DNA of 64,000 nt from Ruminiclostridium cellobioparum DSM 1351 = ATCC 15832. Lineage in GTDB: Bacteria; Bacillota; Clostridia; Acetivibrionales; DSM-1351. Each line of letters opens with the position of its first letter. The stretch's first letter is position 1. The position numbers and the translations under genes are program-made. The DNA lies in NCBI RefSeq assembly GCF_000621505.1, contig NZ_JHYD01000002.1, positions 186,001 through 250,000 on the forward strand, read 5' to 3'. Positions 10,616 to 21,050 of the stretch are shown here, piece by piece. Under the pieces are notes generated by a model. That model was not told where the DNA came from. It searched no databases and was given only the letters and a program-made list of their open reading frames with translations.

Positions 10616-12274
10616 TCACATCTGCTTTGCTATTTGCTCCACTACACCTTTTATTTTGTGGACAATCTCGGGAGCATCCATTTGGGGAGCAAAGAGCTCA
10701 ATGAGGCACAGCTTTTGGCTGCACAAGGTTTCTGCCTGCTTTATGGCAGCATCAAGCTCTTTATTTGTATGAACCTTGGCTGAAAAGAAATCTCCTCCGA
10801 AGGCTTCCAGCAGTTTTGCATAGTCCCACGAGGCAATATTATTGTAGGGGGCGGGTTTTGGAGCGGTATTAAGATATTTTTCAATGGTATATTCACTGTT
10901 GTTGACTAAAAAAATAATGGGTTTGCACTTATTGACCAGCATGGAGCTGAACTCCTGGACAGTCATCTGATTGGAACCGTCACCCACGAATAATATGACC
11001 CTCCTGTTTTTATCGGCCATACATGCGCCGAAGGTGGCAGGAGTTCCATAACCGATACTGCCCCAGCCTCCCTGGGTGATGTAGGTGGCACCCCTGGGCA
11101 GTTTGAACAGAGCACTTCCGAATTGAAAGCTCCCGGCATCTGCAACCAGGATATCATTTTCCCTGAGCATTTTTTGAATTCTGGGATAATAATACCTGGC
11201 GGTGACAGGTTCCTCCATATAAGGGTAATCATTTTCATATGAAAAGTTGACTTGTGGGAGGGAGGGCATCTGTTTGTTTATCCTGCCCGGAAGTTCACTC
11301 AATATATCCTGAATTAATACATTTTCGTATACCGTCATACCGACGCTGACTTTATCGGGCTGAATATCTATTAATTTTACAGGGTTTATCCTGGCTGTAA
11401 ATATGCCGGTATTATAGTCCGACCAATTGGTGCCAACTGCCAGCACACAGTCCGAGGTTTCAACAATGTTTTGCACCTGGGTATTTCCAAGGCTGCCCGC
11501 GTAAAGCCCTATAAAATTTTTATGTCTTTCATCAAAGGAACCCTTACCCATCATCATTGTTGCCACAGGGAGGTTTATTTTCTCAGCAAGCTGTTGTACC
11601 TGAGCCTGCAGATTATACCTTGACACATGGATTCCTGAAAGCAGCACCGGATTTTGCGATTGGTCCATCATACTGCTGATATGCTGAACAGCAGCTTGCA
11701 GGGAGGGTTGGCTTGTCTGCTTTTTTGAGATGTGCACATCCCTTTGTACAACCGTCTTGTTGACAATATCGGAAGCAATCAGCAGATATACGGGTTTTTT
11801 TGATTCTTTTGCGGCTGCAATGGCAGTGGGAATTTCAACGGCTGCATTTTCCGGCGTTATTTTGGCGGTGTATTGGGATATGAACCCATAGAGATTTTTG
11901 AAAACTTCAAAATCGCCGTCCAGAAGAGTGTGGTGCATCTGTTTATGCTCCTGCTGTACTGCCGTTTTAGGCCCGCCAATGATATGGATAACCGGAACAC
12001 TTTCGCAGTAGGAGCCTGCAATGGCATTGCAGGTGCTTAACTCCCCGACTCCAAAGGTGGTTATAAGAGCGCTCATCCCTTTGACCCTGGCATACGCGTC
12101 AGCGGCGTAGCCGGCGTTTAACTCATTGCAGCAGTTGACAAATTTGATGCTGCCGTATTCCTCCAGGGCATTCAAAAGCGAGAAATTGTAGTCGCCGGGA
12201 ACACCGAAGATATCGGCTATTCCCTCATTGCTTAAACAATCATATAAAAAGCTGCCAACAGTTTTATTCTCCAT
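10616..12274 (-). CDS. Thiamine-diphosphate-dependent 2-oxo-acid decarboxylase (PDC/IPDC/KDC family)
   Basis: The product (552 aa) decarboxylates a 2-oxo acid such as pyruvate, indolepyruvate or a branched-chain keto acid to an aldehyde. The family's catalytic Glu lies in FVNCCNELNAGYAADAYAR, the paired active-site histidines in KQMHHTLLDGD, and the ThDP/Mg motif runs from GDGSNQ to VNN. Length and domain order are those of pyruvate/indolepyruvate decarboxylases rather than acetolactate synthase. Two Met codons are possible. The downstream one (12274) has GGAG 6 nt before it and puts TVGSFL at the family's normal N-terminal position, so I prefer it over 12286. The gene stands alone. Substrate cannot be fixed by eye. 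Such enzymes are uncommon in clostridia, which normally reach aldehydes through acyl-CoA. Confidence 0.88.
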   Translation of the reverse strand: MENKTVGSFLYDCLSNEGIADIFGVPGDYNFSLLNALEEYGSIKFVNCCNELNAGYAADAYARVKGMSALITTFGVGELSTCNAIAGSYCESVPVIHIIGGPKTAVQQEHKQMHHTLLDGDFEVFKNLYGFISQYTAKITPENAAVEIPTAIAAAKESKKPVYLLIASDIVNKTVVQRDVHISKKQTSQPSLQAAVQHISSMMDQSQNPVLLSGIHVSRYNLQAQVQQLAEKINLPVATMMMGKGSFDERHKNFIGLYAGSLGNTQVQNIVETSDCVLAVGTNWSDYNTGIFTARINPVKLIDIQPDKVSVGMTVYENVLIQDILSELPGRINKQMPSLPQVNFSYENDYPYMEEPVTARYYYPRIQKMLRENDILVADAGSFQFGSALFKLPRGATYITQGGWGSIGYGTPATFGACMADKNRRVILFVGDGSNQMTVQEFSSMLVNKCKPIIFLVNNSEYTIEKYLNTAPKPAPYNNIASWDYAKLLEAFGGDFFSAKVHTNKELDAAIKQAETLCSQKLCLIELFAPQMDAPEIVHKIKGVVEQIAKQM

Positions 12275-12522
12275 TTTTTGCTCCATTCTGCTGCCTGACG
12301 GACAGCGACACAGATAATATTAATAAACCTCTTACGGAATGAAAATAACTTATATTAAATTAAACTTATTTTAGTATCACCACTCTCGGGGGATTCATGC
12401 CCGATTACCGCTGAAATTGCAATTGACTGCCATATATTAATTGAAGGAACAAGCAGCTTGTATATAGGGTTTAAATAAATTTGAGTTAAATGTAATAATA
12501 TACATTTTAAAGTCGATTTTAC

Positions 12523-12551
12523 TTGAAATAACAAATTTATTAATATAATAT
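12523..12551 (+). promoter_or_regulatory. SigA-type promoter
   Basis: TTGAAA (12523-12528), a 17-bp spacer and TAATAT (12546-12551) form a good housekeeping promoter. It lies about 35 bp upstream of the LURP-one-like gene. Confidence 0.65.
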
Positions 12552-12585
12552 AGCTATAGCAAATAAAATTTGGGAGGTAATGAAA

Positions 12586-13062
12586 GTGAAATATCAGATC
12601 AAACAAAAGATTTTTTCCCTCGGTGACGGATTTAAAATCAAGAATGATGCCGGAGAGGATGTTTATACCGTTAAGAGCCAGCTCTTATCAATAGGAAACA
12701 AGCTCAAAATATTGGACTTGTCCGGCAACGAACTCTGCAATATAGAACAAAAACTATTAAAATTCATGCCCGAATATAAAATAATAATTTCGGGACAGGA
12801 GATCGCCACTGTTAAGAAGAAGTTCTCACTATTAAGGCATAGTTTTGTTATTAACGGTACCGGCGGAGATTTCACAGTGGAAGGGAACTACACCGGCCAT
12901 GAATTTAAAATTAAAAATGGAAACACCGTTGTTGCTATGATATCCAAAAAATTCTTCTCAATGTCGGATACATACGGTGTGGAAATTGATGACGGACAGG
13001 ATCAAGTAGTTGGTTTGGCTCTGGCAATCGTAATAGATATGGTCTGTCATGATCAAAAATAG
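12586..13062 (+). CDS. LURP-one-related (YxjI-type) protein
   Basis: This small soluble protein (158 aa) consists almost entirely of short beta-strand repeats around hydrophobic residues. This is the pattern of the LURP-one-related/tubby-like fold (for example KQKIFSLGDGFKIKND, then successive 'I..GN' and 'T.KKKF' strands). Family function in bacteria is unknown; lipid or membrane association has been proposed for the fold. GGGAGG (12572-12577) is only 2 nt from ATG 12580 but 8 nt from GTG 12586, so GTG is the likelier start. Single gene with its own promoter and terminator. Confidence 0.75.
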   Translation: MKYQIKQKIFSLGDGFKIKNDAGEDVYTVKSQLLSIGNKLKILDLSGNELCNIEQKLLKFMPEYKIIISGQEIATVKKKFSLLRHSFVINGTGGDFTVEGNYTGHEFKIKNGNTVVAMISKKFFSMSDTYGVEIDDGQDQVVGLALAIVIDMVCHDQK

Positions 13063-13083
13063 TAGAAGACCTGTCTGATAAAG

Positions 13084-13116
13084 AACTCAGTATTGTCAGG
13101 ATACTGGGTTTCTTTT
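13084..13116. terminator. Terminator between convergent genes
   Basis: AACTCAGTAT (13084-13093) pairs with ATACTGGGTT (13101-13110) with one G-T pair, followed by TCTTTTT. It ends the LURP-one-like transcript and overlaps the 3' end region of the convergent protease gene. Confidence 0.75.
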
Positions 13117-13929
13117 TCAGGATGCACTTTTATGGCTGAATTCCAGTTTTGAGTCCTGCCAGCGCCTGTAAAGGATAAATAATCCCACCGTCCCTAATAT
13201 CAACTGACCTATAAGGACCGAATACGCCCAGGGAAAGATATAATTGATTACCAAGGGAAAGCCGTCCCATAAACCGTGCAGTACAACAACAGTAATATAT
13301 GCTTTAATCACATGAATATTTATATGAAATCTGCCCTGTACACTTTCTCTCAGCAGTATGCTTGACAGTATTGCGGTCCAGGTTCCATGGCCCACCGGAG
13401 ATGCTATCCCGCGTATCAAAGTAACGAAAACTGTTTGAGACAGGCTGCCCCCGCTCTGGAGAAAAGAGGTAAATGCATAACCTGTACTCTCAAAGGCTGC
13501 AAACCCCATACCTGCCGCAGAACCGAGAATAATTCCGTCCAGCATGGAATTATACCGTCTGTTCCTTGCAATCAGAAAAACACCTATAAGTTTTGTAAAT
13601 TCCTCAATGATACCCACCGTAAAAGCAGTTATAAATGTAAGCTCAGGGATAAAGATAGGTTCCAGCAGAGATGCTGCAATAGTACCAAGTGCTCCTCCAA
13701 AGAAAAAGCACATGGCAGTGGCCGGCATATTAACGCTGAACATTTCCCTTCTTTCATAGAAAAAGGAGACAAAGGCCACGGGTACCAAAAAGTTTCCAAT
13801 CAGCACAATACTGGGAAACAGGTTGATGTTGCCGGTTAATATCAATGTAATAACTGTGGCCGCATAAATAATAAATCCGAATAAAAGGACACGCAGCCAG
13901 TATTTCCGCTTTACTTTATCATCCATCAT
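13117..13929 (-). CDS. PrsW-family intramembrane metalloprotease
   Basis: This 270-aa protein has about eight hydrophobic segments. PrsW proteins are membrane-embedded proteases of the CPBP/Abi clan that cleave anti-sigma factors or signal proteins. The family motifs are all present: GIIEEFTK (the E-E-x-x-K block), GMGFAAFE, HGTWTA and HGLWDGF, which supply the predicted metal ligands. AGGTGAT precedes the ATGATG start on the minus strand. It is not next to a sigma/anti-sigma pair here, so the substrate is unknown. Confidence 0.85.
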   Translation of the reverse strand: MMDDKVKRKYWLRVLLFGFIIYAATVITLILTGNINLFPSIVLIGNFLVPVAFVSFFYERREMFSVNMPATAMCFFFGGALGTIAASLLEPIFIPELTFITAFTVGIIEEFTKLIGVFLIARNRRYNSMLDGIILGSAAGMGFAAFESTGYAFTSFLQSGGSLSQTVFVTLIRGIASPVGHGTWTAILSSILLRESVQGRFHINIHVIKAYITVVVLHGLWDGFPLVINYIFPWAYSVLIGQLILGTVGLFILYRRWQDSKLEFSHKSAS

Positions 13930-14052
13930 ATCACCTGAAAAATTATTTTATTATTATAATTGCAATTTATCAAAAATAAATCCTTGGAAATTATACACTT
14001 TTACTTTAAGAGGGAAAAGACACATAGCAATTAATGGGAATCAAATCTATAA

Positions 14053-14081
14053 TTGACAAATATTTCTAATAATTATATTAT
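14053..14081 (+). promoter_or_regulatory. SigA-type promoter of the cellulase gene
   Basis: TTGACA (14053-14058), 17 bp, TATTAT (14076-14081): a near-consensus promoter. It leaves a leader of about 100 nt that contains a small hairpin (ACAGA/TCTGT at 14090-14102) and a run of A/T but no recognised riboswitch. Confidence 0.75.
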
Positions 14082-14189
14082 TTATATCGACAGAAAATCT
14101 GTTGCGGCCGAAAGAAAAAATGGGATTTTTTACAGGTTCCACAGATTGAAGCTGTATTTCATAAATAATAAAGCGAAGGAGGAATGGTA

Positions 14190-17100
14190 ATGTACAAAAA
14201 CATAAAACAAAAGCTTCTGGCAATTGTTATTGTTTTTGCCATGTTGATGATACTTTTACCCGTAACGGTTTCGGCGGCAGAGCCGGATTATTCCCACCTG
14301 GTGGTGAATGCCGCAGAAAAGCCGTCGACAGGCGGAGCACTGCAGCTTCTCGATAAGAACGGGGTCAAAACTCTCTGTGATCAAAACAGTGATCCGATTC
14401 AGCTGCGCGGTATGAGCACCCACGGTTTGCAATGGTTCCCCCAGATATTGAACAATAATGCATTTGCAGCGCTCTCAAGGGATTGGGGAAGCAATGTTAT
14501 CCGTCTGGCTATGTATGTAAGTGAAGACGGATATGCAAAAGCTCCTGCTGTTATCAAACAGAGAGTAATTGACGGAATCGATCTGGCTATTTCAAACGAC
14601 ATGTATGTAATAGTCGACTGGCATGTTCTTCAACCGGGAGATCCAAATGCCGGAGTGTATTCCGGTGCAATGGATTTCTTTACTGAAATCTCACAAATGT
14701 ACCCTGATAATCCTCATATTATATATGAATTGTGTAATGAACCCAACAGCGGCAGTCCCGGAGTGACAAACGATGCGGCAGGCTGGAGCAAGGTCAAGTC
14801 TTATGCCCAGCCCATAATAAAAATGCTTCGTGACGGAGGGAACAGGAACCTGGTTATGGTCGGAAATCCGAACTGGAGCCAGCGCCCTGATCTGGCAGCT
14901 GATGATCCTATTGACGACGATAACACCATTTATACGGTGCACTTTTATACCGGCACTCATATGCCGGGTGAAGACAGCTCGGACAGATCAAATGTTATGA
15001 GTAATGTACGCTATGCCCTGGAACATGGCGCAGCTGTTTTTGCCTCTGAATGGGGAACCAGCAAGGCCAGCGGGGATGGAGGGCCCTTCCTTGATAAAGC
15101 CGATGAATGGCTCGATTTCCTCAATGAAAACAATATCAGCTGGTGCAATTGGTCGCTGACCAACAAGAACGAGACCTCCGGTGCATTTATTCCCTTCGAA
15201 CCGGGCAAGTCACAGGAAACAAGCCTTGATCCGGGTGATGATGAGGTCTGGGATATAAAAGAACTCAGCGTGTCAGGTGAATATGCCCGCGCACGTATAA
15301 AGGGAATTCCCTATACGCCCATAGACCGTACAGTCAGAGAAGATTTTACAATAAACATATGGGATTTTAACGACGGCACTACCCAGGGATTCGATGTCAA
15401 CGGGGACAGTCCTGTAAAAGATATAACAGTTTCCAATGAAAATAATTCACTGAAAATTGAAGGCATTGATGCCAGCAGGGACATATCCGAGGGAAACTAT
15501 TGGGCAAATCTCCGTTTATCGGCCGATGGTACCTCCGCCAGACCTGATATCCTGGGGGCTCAAAAGCTGACTATGGATGTCATAGTTACATCACCTTCGG
15601 CAGTTGCCATAGCGGCAATACCGCAAAGTGCCGGTCACAGCTGGGCAAATCCGAAACGTGCGGTAGTTGTCACGCCAGGTGCCTTTGAGCTGCAGGCTGA
15701 CAATACATATAAGGCGTTGGTGACAATAACCGGAGAGGATTCTCCAAACCTTGAGGCCATTGCGAATGACAGCAGCGACAGCATAATGACGAATATAATA
15801 CTGTTTGTGGGAGCGTCCGCAACGTCCGGTACAATATACCTGGATAACATCAGCGTATCGGGGAACCGAAAAGTTGTTGAACAGCCGGTTTTACACGCAC
15901 CGCCGGGCACGGCGGCACTTCCCTCCGGCTTTGAGGATTCCACGCGTCAGGGCTGGGATTGGGATGCTGCGTCAGGAGTCAAAACTGCGTTGACAATAAA
16001 GGAAGCAAACGGGTCAAAGGCAATATCCTGGGAGGTGACATATCCTGATGAGAAGCCTTCGGACGGCTGGGCATCGGCACCGCGCCTCAAGCTGGGTGAT
16101 ATCAATACAACACGCGGTGACGGCAAGTACCTTTCTTTTGATTTTTATCTGAAGCCGGTACGTGCAAATTATGGAGTCATTTCAATAAATCTCGCTTTTG
16201 CACCTCCAAGCCTTGGCTATTGGGCCCAGGTGTCGGAAAGCTGCGATATTCCGCTGGCATCGCTGAACGGTATGGAAAAGACACCAGACGGACTTTACCG
16301 CTTCCAGGCCAGATTTGATCTGGATAAGCTCAATGACGGCAAGGTGATAGCTGCAGATACAAATCTGAGGGACATAATAATTGCTATGGGAGATGCAGGG
16401 AGCGACTTTTCCGGAACCATGTACATGGATAATGTAAGGTTTGAAAAAGAGACGGGGGTAAATCCCGGAAACCCTGAAAATCCCGGTAACAATGGGGGGA
16501 ATGGTTCAGGCACGGGCGGAAGCAGCGGGAGCTCGGGAGGAAGCGGCGGCAGCACTGACAATGATCCCGTACCCGAAATAAATAAAGACGGAAGTGTAAC
16601 CGTAAGACAAAGAACTGCCACACTGAACGGAACAACAAAGGCCGTTGCCACAAGTGATACCCTGAGAAAGGCATTTAACTCGGCGGTTAAGGATGAGGCC
16701 GGAAACAGAAAGGTCACCCTGGAGATTCCAAAGGTCACCACGGCAACCGCCTATACGCAGCAGCTTCCGGTTTCGGCATTGGCATCAGGAAATTCAAAAG
16801 ACAGTATTGATGTAAAAACTGTGCTGGGGACCATCACACTTCCTGCAAACCTGTTGAAAAACTCAGGTTTGGACAATAACTCCAATATTGACCTGAGTAT
16901 ATCAAAGGCGGACAGGTCAAAGCTTGACAGGGAGCTTCAGGATATTATAGGTGACAGACCTGTTATTGATTTGAGTTTTAAATCCGGCGGAAAAGAATTC
17001 TCATGGAGCGGCCCTTATACACCGGTTACGGTTTCGGTGCCATATATCCCCACGGCCGGAGAAATGGCTGCTCCGGACTTTATAGTGATCTGGCATATAA

Positions 17101-17762
17101 ATAAAGAAGGGAAAGCTGAAGCAGTTCCAAGCGGAAGATATGATTCCGGTACCGGTTCGGTGATATTTACAGTTACGCATTTCAGCCAATATGCAGTTGT
17201 ATATTCCAAAATAAACTTTACAGACTTGGAGAAGAACCCTGACGCAGAAGAAGCTGTACAGGTATTGGCAGCCAGGGGAATACTGGAGGGTACTGCCCAT
17301 AATCTTTTCAGTCCCGGAAAAAGTATAACAAGAGGAGAGTTTGCAATGTGGACTATCAATGCTTTTGGGTTAACTGCCGGATACAGTGACAATTTCAGTG
17401 ATATCGGCAAAAACGATAAATATTATGATGCACTGGGAATAGCAAAGGCGCTTGAACTGGTGAAGGGTACCGGCAATAACCGGTTCAGTCCGGAAAAGCC
17501 CATAACCAGGCAGGAGATGCTGACAATTGCGGCAAAGGCTCTGAGGTTGTCCGGTAAAGATATGTTACAGGAGACGGCGGAGGACATGGGTCAATTTAAA
17601 GATGTTTCAAAGCTGGCAAAATATGCATATGAAAGTGTTGCAGCCATGGTTGGCTCCGGCATGTTCACGGTCAGCGGAGACAGGCTGAATCCCACGGCAG
17701 CTGTTACCAGGGCCGAGGCGGCACAAATTCTTTATAAACTTTATAAGCTCAAACTTAATTAA
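14190..17762 (+). CDS. S-layer-anchored GH5 endoglucanase with two CBM17/28-type modules
   Basis: This 1190-aa cell-surface enzyme hydrolyses beta-1,4-glucans. A signal peptide (about residues 1-30, ending VSA-AEP) is followed by a GH5 catalytic domain of the GH5_2 type (about 40-375). The acid/base is Glu184 in ELCNEPN and the nucleophile Glu287 in FASEWGTS. Two tandem beta-sandwich modules (about 390-560 and 570-750, each ending in YLDN/YMDN) look like CBM17/28. A Gly/Ser/Asn/Pro linker leads to an Ig-like or S-layer-type domain. Three SLH repeats (FTDLEKN..., FSDIGKN..., FKDVSKL...) bind secondary wall polymers. ATG 14190 is chosen because AAGGAGG ends 7 nt before it and only 1 nt before ATG 14184. 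No dockerin is present, so it acts outside a cellulosome. Confidence 0.93.
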   Translation: MYKNIKQKLLAIVIVFAMLMILLPVTVSAAEPDYSHLVVNAAEKPSTGGALQLLDKNGVKTLCDQNSDPIQLRGMSTHGLQWFPQILNNNAFAALSRDWGSNVIRLAMYVSEDGYAKAPAVIKQRVIDGIDLAISNDMYVIVDWHVLQPGDPNAGVYSGAMDFFTEISQMYPDNPHIIYELCNEPNSGSPGVTNDAAGWSKVKSYAQPIIKMLRDGGNRNLVMVGNPNWSQRPDLAADDPIDDDNTIYTVHFYTGTHMPGEDSSDRSNVMSNVRYALEHGAAVFASEWGTSKASGDGGPFLDKADEWLDFLNENNISWCNWSLTNKNETSGAFIPFEPGKSQETSLDPGDDEVWDIKELSVSGEYARARIKGIPYTPIDRTVREDFTINIWDFNDGTTQGFDVNGDSPVKDITVSNENNSLKIEGIDASRDISEGNYWANLRLSADGTSARPDILGAQKLTMDVIVTSPSAVAIAAIPQSAGHSWANPKRAVVVTPGAFELQADNTYKALVTITGEDSPNLEAIANDSSDSIMTNIILFVGASATSGTIYLDNISVSGNRKVVEQPVLHAPPGTAALPSGFEDSTRQGWDWDAASGVKTALTIKEANGSKAISWEVTYPDEKPSDGWASAPRLKLGDINTTRGDGKYLSFDFYLKPVRANYGVISINLAFAPPSLGYWAQVSESCDIPLASLNGMEKTPDGLYRFQARFDLDKLNDGKVIAADTNLRDIIIAMGDAGSDFSGTMYMDNVRFEKETGVNPGNPENPGNNGGNGSGTGGSSGSSGGSGGSTDNDPVPEINKDGSVTVRQRTATLNGTTKAVATSDTLRKAFNSAVKDEAGNRKVTLEIPKVTTATAYTQQLPVSALASGNSKDSIDVKTVLGTITLPANLLKNSGLDNNSNIDLSISKADRSKLDRELQDIIGDRPVIDLSFKSGGKEFSWSGPYTPVTVSVPYIPTAGEMAAPDFIVIWHINKEGKAEAVPSGRYDSGTGSVIFTVTHFSQYAVVYSKINFTDLEKNPDAEEAVQVLAARGILEGTAHNLFSPGKSITRGEFAMWTINAFGLTAGYSDNFSDIGKNDKYYDALGIAKALELVKGTGNNRFSPEKPITRQEMLTIAAKALRLSGKDMLQETAEDMGQFKDVSKLAKYAYESVAAMVGSGMFTVSGDRLNPTAAVTRAEAAQILYKLYKLKLN

Positions 17763-17840
17763 AGGACCAATCCATTATGAGCAGTACACCCGAAGTATTC
17801 ATTTTGGTTTGAAAGGCTTCGGGAGCTGCTGAAGGACAAG

Positions 17841-17890
17841 AAAAGGAACTGCTGCGCAATGAATAAATCTTGGGCAGCAGTTCCTTTTTT
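17841..17890 (+). terminator. Cellulase terminator
   Basis: A perfect 15-bp stem AAAAGGAACTGCTGC (17841-17855) with its complement at 17874-17888, followed by T residues. Confidence 0.9.
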
Positions 17891-18002
17891 CATCTTTAAA
17901 TATAGTAAAAATGTACAATTTCCTACAGAATTGCAGAAAATAATACAAACCTCTGCATTATACTTTAAAAAACGAGAAATTATGTAAATGCATAAACTTT
18001 TG

Positions 18003-18011
18003 TGCTATAAT
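18003..18011 (+). promoter_or_regulatory. Extended -10 promoter
   Basis: TGCTATAAT (18003-18011) is an extended -10 element with only a weak -35 region (TGTAAA at 17983-17988). It lies 86 bp upstream of the c-di-GMP protein gene. Confidence 0.6.
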
Positions 18012-18096
18012 TTAGAAAAATAGATAGATGCTGTTCCAGAAAATGTAATTATGCTGCTGATAATGTTCATAATTTTTAAAGGGAAGGCGCTAAATC

Positions 18097-19932
18097 ATGT
18101 ATACAAATGAAGGTAAAGTCAATATTGGTTCTTCCATTGAGCAAATCATGGATCTTCTTATGAAAATGAATTCCGAATATGCAAATCTCACCTCCAAGGT
18201 ACAAAGTCTTGAAAACAGGCTGGCAGCGGTATCTGTGCTGATTGATATCAATGAGTATATGGGAAACATACTGAGCTTCTCTGACATAATCAGCTATTTA
18301 AAGGATGTTATAGCCGGCGTATTGGGGCTGAATTGTAAAATATATACACCGGCCGAAATATCCCGGATGGAACTAAACCCCAAATACCTTATAAATAATG
18401 AACTCTATCTGCCGGATGTGAAAGAAGCCGGTGATGAAATTTTCGGATACATTTCAGGCTGCCTGGGTATACTGAATCTGTCAAAGCGGGGACATATATA
18501 CGGTTACCTGGTTATTCACCACGAAAGGCCCGATATGATAGATAATGACAAGAAAGAGTTGTTACAATTAATAAAAAGCCAGATATGCATATATTTTGAG
18601 AATGCGGACCTCTTTGCAAAAGTCAGGGATTCGGCTGAAAGAGACGGGCTGACAGGCCTGTATAACAGGCTGTTCCTTTCCCAGCTGCTGGACGACTGGA
18701 AAAACAAGATGTCCGATATCAACGGTGCCATCATCCTTGATATAGATAATTTCAAGCATATAAACGACAGGTACGGGCATCTAAATGGAGATAAGGTTAT
18801 CAACATGCTTGTTAAAGCCATAAAGGATTCTATAGAAAATTTGCCGGTTCTGGCAATCCGGTATGGCGGGGAAGAGTTTTTGCTATTGACGAAAAATATG
18901 GAAAATACAGATATATTAAATGTTGCCGAGAATATCAGAAAGGAATTTAATTCTCTGAATTTTCAGGAGAGCAGCTTAAGTGTCAGTGTAGGAGTATCAA
19001 TTCTGGGGCAATCCTGCAAGGTGACTGATCATATGGAGCTTATCCGCACTGCCGACAGTGCGCTTTACATTGCAAAGAAGATAGGAAAAAACACTGTTGT
19101 GTTGTCGGATGAAGATTCCCAGCTGTTTGAAAATGTCTCATTTGATATTACAAAATATCTTTCAAAATATAACCGGTTTAATACGGTGGGAGGAATCTAC
19201 AGAATCAACTTCAGCAGCACCCGGCTCATTTCCACTGAGGAATATAACAGGCTCAGGAGATGTATTGCATCATGCTTCAGAGAGTATGACAACATTTACG
19301 ATTCGGTTTCTTTGGCCTTCGTGGTGCTGTCGGATAATGAGATACCCCTGGAACTCATGAGGGAGAAAATCAAGAAGGCTTTGGCACGCGCAAAATTTGA
19401 TTTTCTCACATTTGATATGTTTTCACATTCGGATGCTTACCGTGAGATTATGTTACACAGTGAAAGGGTGGCAGCCATATGTACTTCACTGGCAGAAGCC
19501 TATGGCCTGTCGGAGGAGGAATGCAGCAAGGTAAGACTTGCAGCGGCCAACCATGATGTGGGCAAACTGTATATTGATCCCGGAATATTGAACAAACCCG
19601 GCAAATTGACCCCGGAGGAATTCAAAAAGGTCAAGATGCATGCATTTTACAGCTACCAGTATGCACAAAGCAGGGAAAATCTTAAGGAAGTCTCAGATTA
19701 TATCCTATATCACCATGAATATCTGGATGGTTCGGGATACTTCAAAAAAACCGACATTCCCTTGTTCTCACAGATTATTGTAGTTGCCGACATTTTTGAT
19801 GCCCTGACTGAAAACAGGTGCTACAGGAAAGCCTTTACCAGAAAAGAAGCCATTGAAATAATGGAAAAGGAACAGCATAAATTTGATAAAAAAATATTTG
19901 AACTTCTTAAGCAAATGCATTTTTATATTTAG
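18097..19932 (+). CDS. Soluble GAF-GGDEF-HD-GYP protein (c-di-GMP synthesis and breakdown)
   Basis: This 611-aa cytoplasmic protein has no membrane segment. Residues 1-50 include a probable coiled coil and about 50-180 a GAF-like sensor. A GGDEF domain follows with DGLTGLYNR, DIDNFKHINDRYGH and an intact RYGGEEF active site, so it should be able to make c-di-GMP. After a linker, an HD-GYP domain (about 430-605) shows HSERV, NHDVGK and HHEYLDGSGYF. The last reads GYF where the family has GYP, so phosphodiesterase activity is likely but not certain. Both enzymatic halves in one soluble chain suggest switching by the GAF ligand. GGGAAGG precedes ATG 18097. The gene stands alone. Confidence 0.88.
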   Translation: MYTNEGKVNIGSSIEQIMDLLMKMNSEYANLTSKVQSLENRLAAVSVLIDINEYMGNILSFSDIISYLKDVIAGVLGLNCKIYTPAEISRMELNPKYLINNELYLPDVKEAGDEIFGYISGCLGILNLSKRGHIYGYLVIHHERPDMIDNDKKELLQLIKSQICIYFENADLFAKVRDSAERDGLTGLYNRLFLSQLLDDWKNKMSDINGAIILDIDNFKHINDRYGHLNGDKVINMLVKAIKDSIENLPVLAIRYGGEEFLLLTKNMENTDILNVAENIRKEFNSLNFQESSLSVSVGVSILGQSCKVTDHMELIRTADSALYIAKKIGKNTVVLSDEDSQLFENVSFDITKYLSKYNRFNTVGGIYRINFSSTRLISTEEYNRLRRCIASCFREYDNIYDSVSLAFVVLSDNEIPLELMREKIKKALARAKFDFLTFDMFSHSDAYREIMLHSERVAAICTSLAEAYGLSEEECSKVRLAAANHDVGKLYIDPGILNKPGKLTPEEFKKVKMHAFYSYQYAQSRENLKEVSDYILYHHEYLDGSGYFKKTDIPLFSQIIVVADIFDALTENRCYRKAFTRKEAIEIMEKEQHKFDKKIFELLKQMHFYI

Positions 19933-20049
19933 GCAATAACTTTCAACCTGGTCAGCCGGCATGTTTTGCATTTTATGAAGTTCCTATTTATTTGAAGTCA
20001 ACATAGTATATAGTATTGCGGAATTTCGTAAAAGGGGCGGAGAAATATT

Positions 20050-20970
20050 ATGCTGACTTCAGTTGAGTACATAAGGCAGTCTGTGGAAACCAATCTGTTT
20101 TTCTTAAGAATCATGAAGGAACACATTATATTTGCTGCTTCGGCTCTGACCTTGAAGGATGAGGGGCTGGTTCCGAAACTGACAGAACTGAAGGAAAGAT
20201 TTGAAGGACTGCTGGAGGAGACGATTTTACTGGCAAGAGGTACGGTTGACCCAAAAACCATTTCGGCAGGGGATATTGTAACTCAATATACATATAAGGC
20301 TGAATTGAAAACAATGGAGTATACGGGACTTGCCATAAACACTGAAATTACTCTTCAGGAAATCAGATTGCTGAACTATCCCGGAAGGGGCCGGAAGCAT
20401 TCCCTCGAACATTCGGTTGATATGTTGAACGATAGGATCATTGCCCTTTTGGAGGCTGCTGTGAAGTCACAGAAGGAGATCCTTCAAAAGGTTCTGGACT
20501 GTAAAATGTTTACTCATATCTATCCGATGCTGCTGGATCATGTCATCCGGGAGGCCGGGGAGTATCTGCAGCAGCTGCAGCTGCTGCAGAAAAGGGAGGA
20601 TATTGGTGATGAACCCGGCCAAAAGGCCGTACAGCTGGCTTTTTGGAATGATATCATGGGTGAACATGCAAAGTTTGTAAGAGGCATGTTTGACCCTGCA
20701 GAGGCTGAGCTGATCAGGGTGGCCAACGGTTTTTCCGAACAATTCGATGAGCTGACGGCTGTTGCCGTAGAGGCATATCAAAATCCGGAGAAACTGCCCC
20801 GCATAATCCGGGAAAGTTTGAATGCCACCACAGATATCAGGAATTTCAAGGAACAGGGAACGGAAGGCATCGTTGACTGTAAAATCAGATCGGTTATCCT
20901 TCCGCTGCTGGCTGACCATGTCCTGAGAGAAGCAAATCACTATCTTCAACAATTGAAAATGTACAAATAG
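20050..20970 (+). CDS. DUF2935 protein, two ferritin-like repeats
   Basis: This 306-aa all-helical protein is built of two related halves of about 140 residues. Each begins with an IMxEH motif (residues about 22-26, IMKEH; about 201-205, IMGEH). Each ends in a L-x-DHV-x-REA motif followed by YLQQL (LLDHVIREAGEYLQQL, LADHVLREANHYLQQL). These are the DUF2935 signatures. The spaced His/Glu residues fit a dimetal four-helix bundle, but the function is not established. GGGGCGGAG precedes the ATG. Single gene ended by its own terminator. Confidence 0.85.
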   Translation: MLTSVEYIRQSVETNLFFLRIMKEHIIFAASALTLKDEGLVPKLTELKERFEGLLEETILLARGTVDPKTISAGDIVTQYTYKAELKTMEYTGLAINTEITLQEIRLLNYPGRGRKHSLEHSVDMLNDRIIALLEAAVKSQKEILQKVLDCKMFTHIYPMLLDHVIREAGEYLQQLQLLQKREDIGDEPGQKAVQLAFWNDIMGEHAKFVRGMFDPAEAELIRVANGFSEQFDELTAVAVEAYQNPEKLPRIIRESLNATTDIRNFKEQGTEGIVDCKIRSVILPLLADHVLREANHYLQQLKMYK

Positions 20971-20971
20971 G

Positions 20972-21012
20972 CAGATCGGCAATACCAGCAGGGGGTTGCG
21001 GGTCTGTTTTTT
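20972..21012 (+). terminator. Terminator after the DUF2935 gene
   Basis: CAGATCGGCAA (20972-20982) pairs with TTGCGGGTCTG (20996-21006) with one mismatch and one G-T pair. Six T residues follow directly. Confidence 0.8.
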
Positions 21013-21050
21013 CAGGGTAAATATTTTTAATAAAAAAATCATAAACTGCC

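Noticed and set aside
14081-14190. Possible riboswitch (c-di-GMP or other) in the cellulase leader
   Set aside because: Only small hairpins are present; the conserved c-di-GMP-I core and tetraloop-receptor bases are missing.
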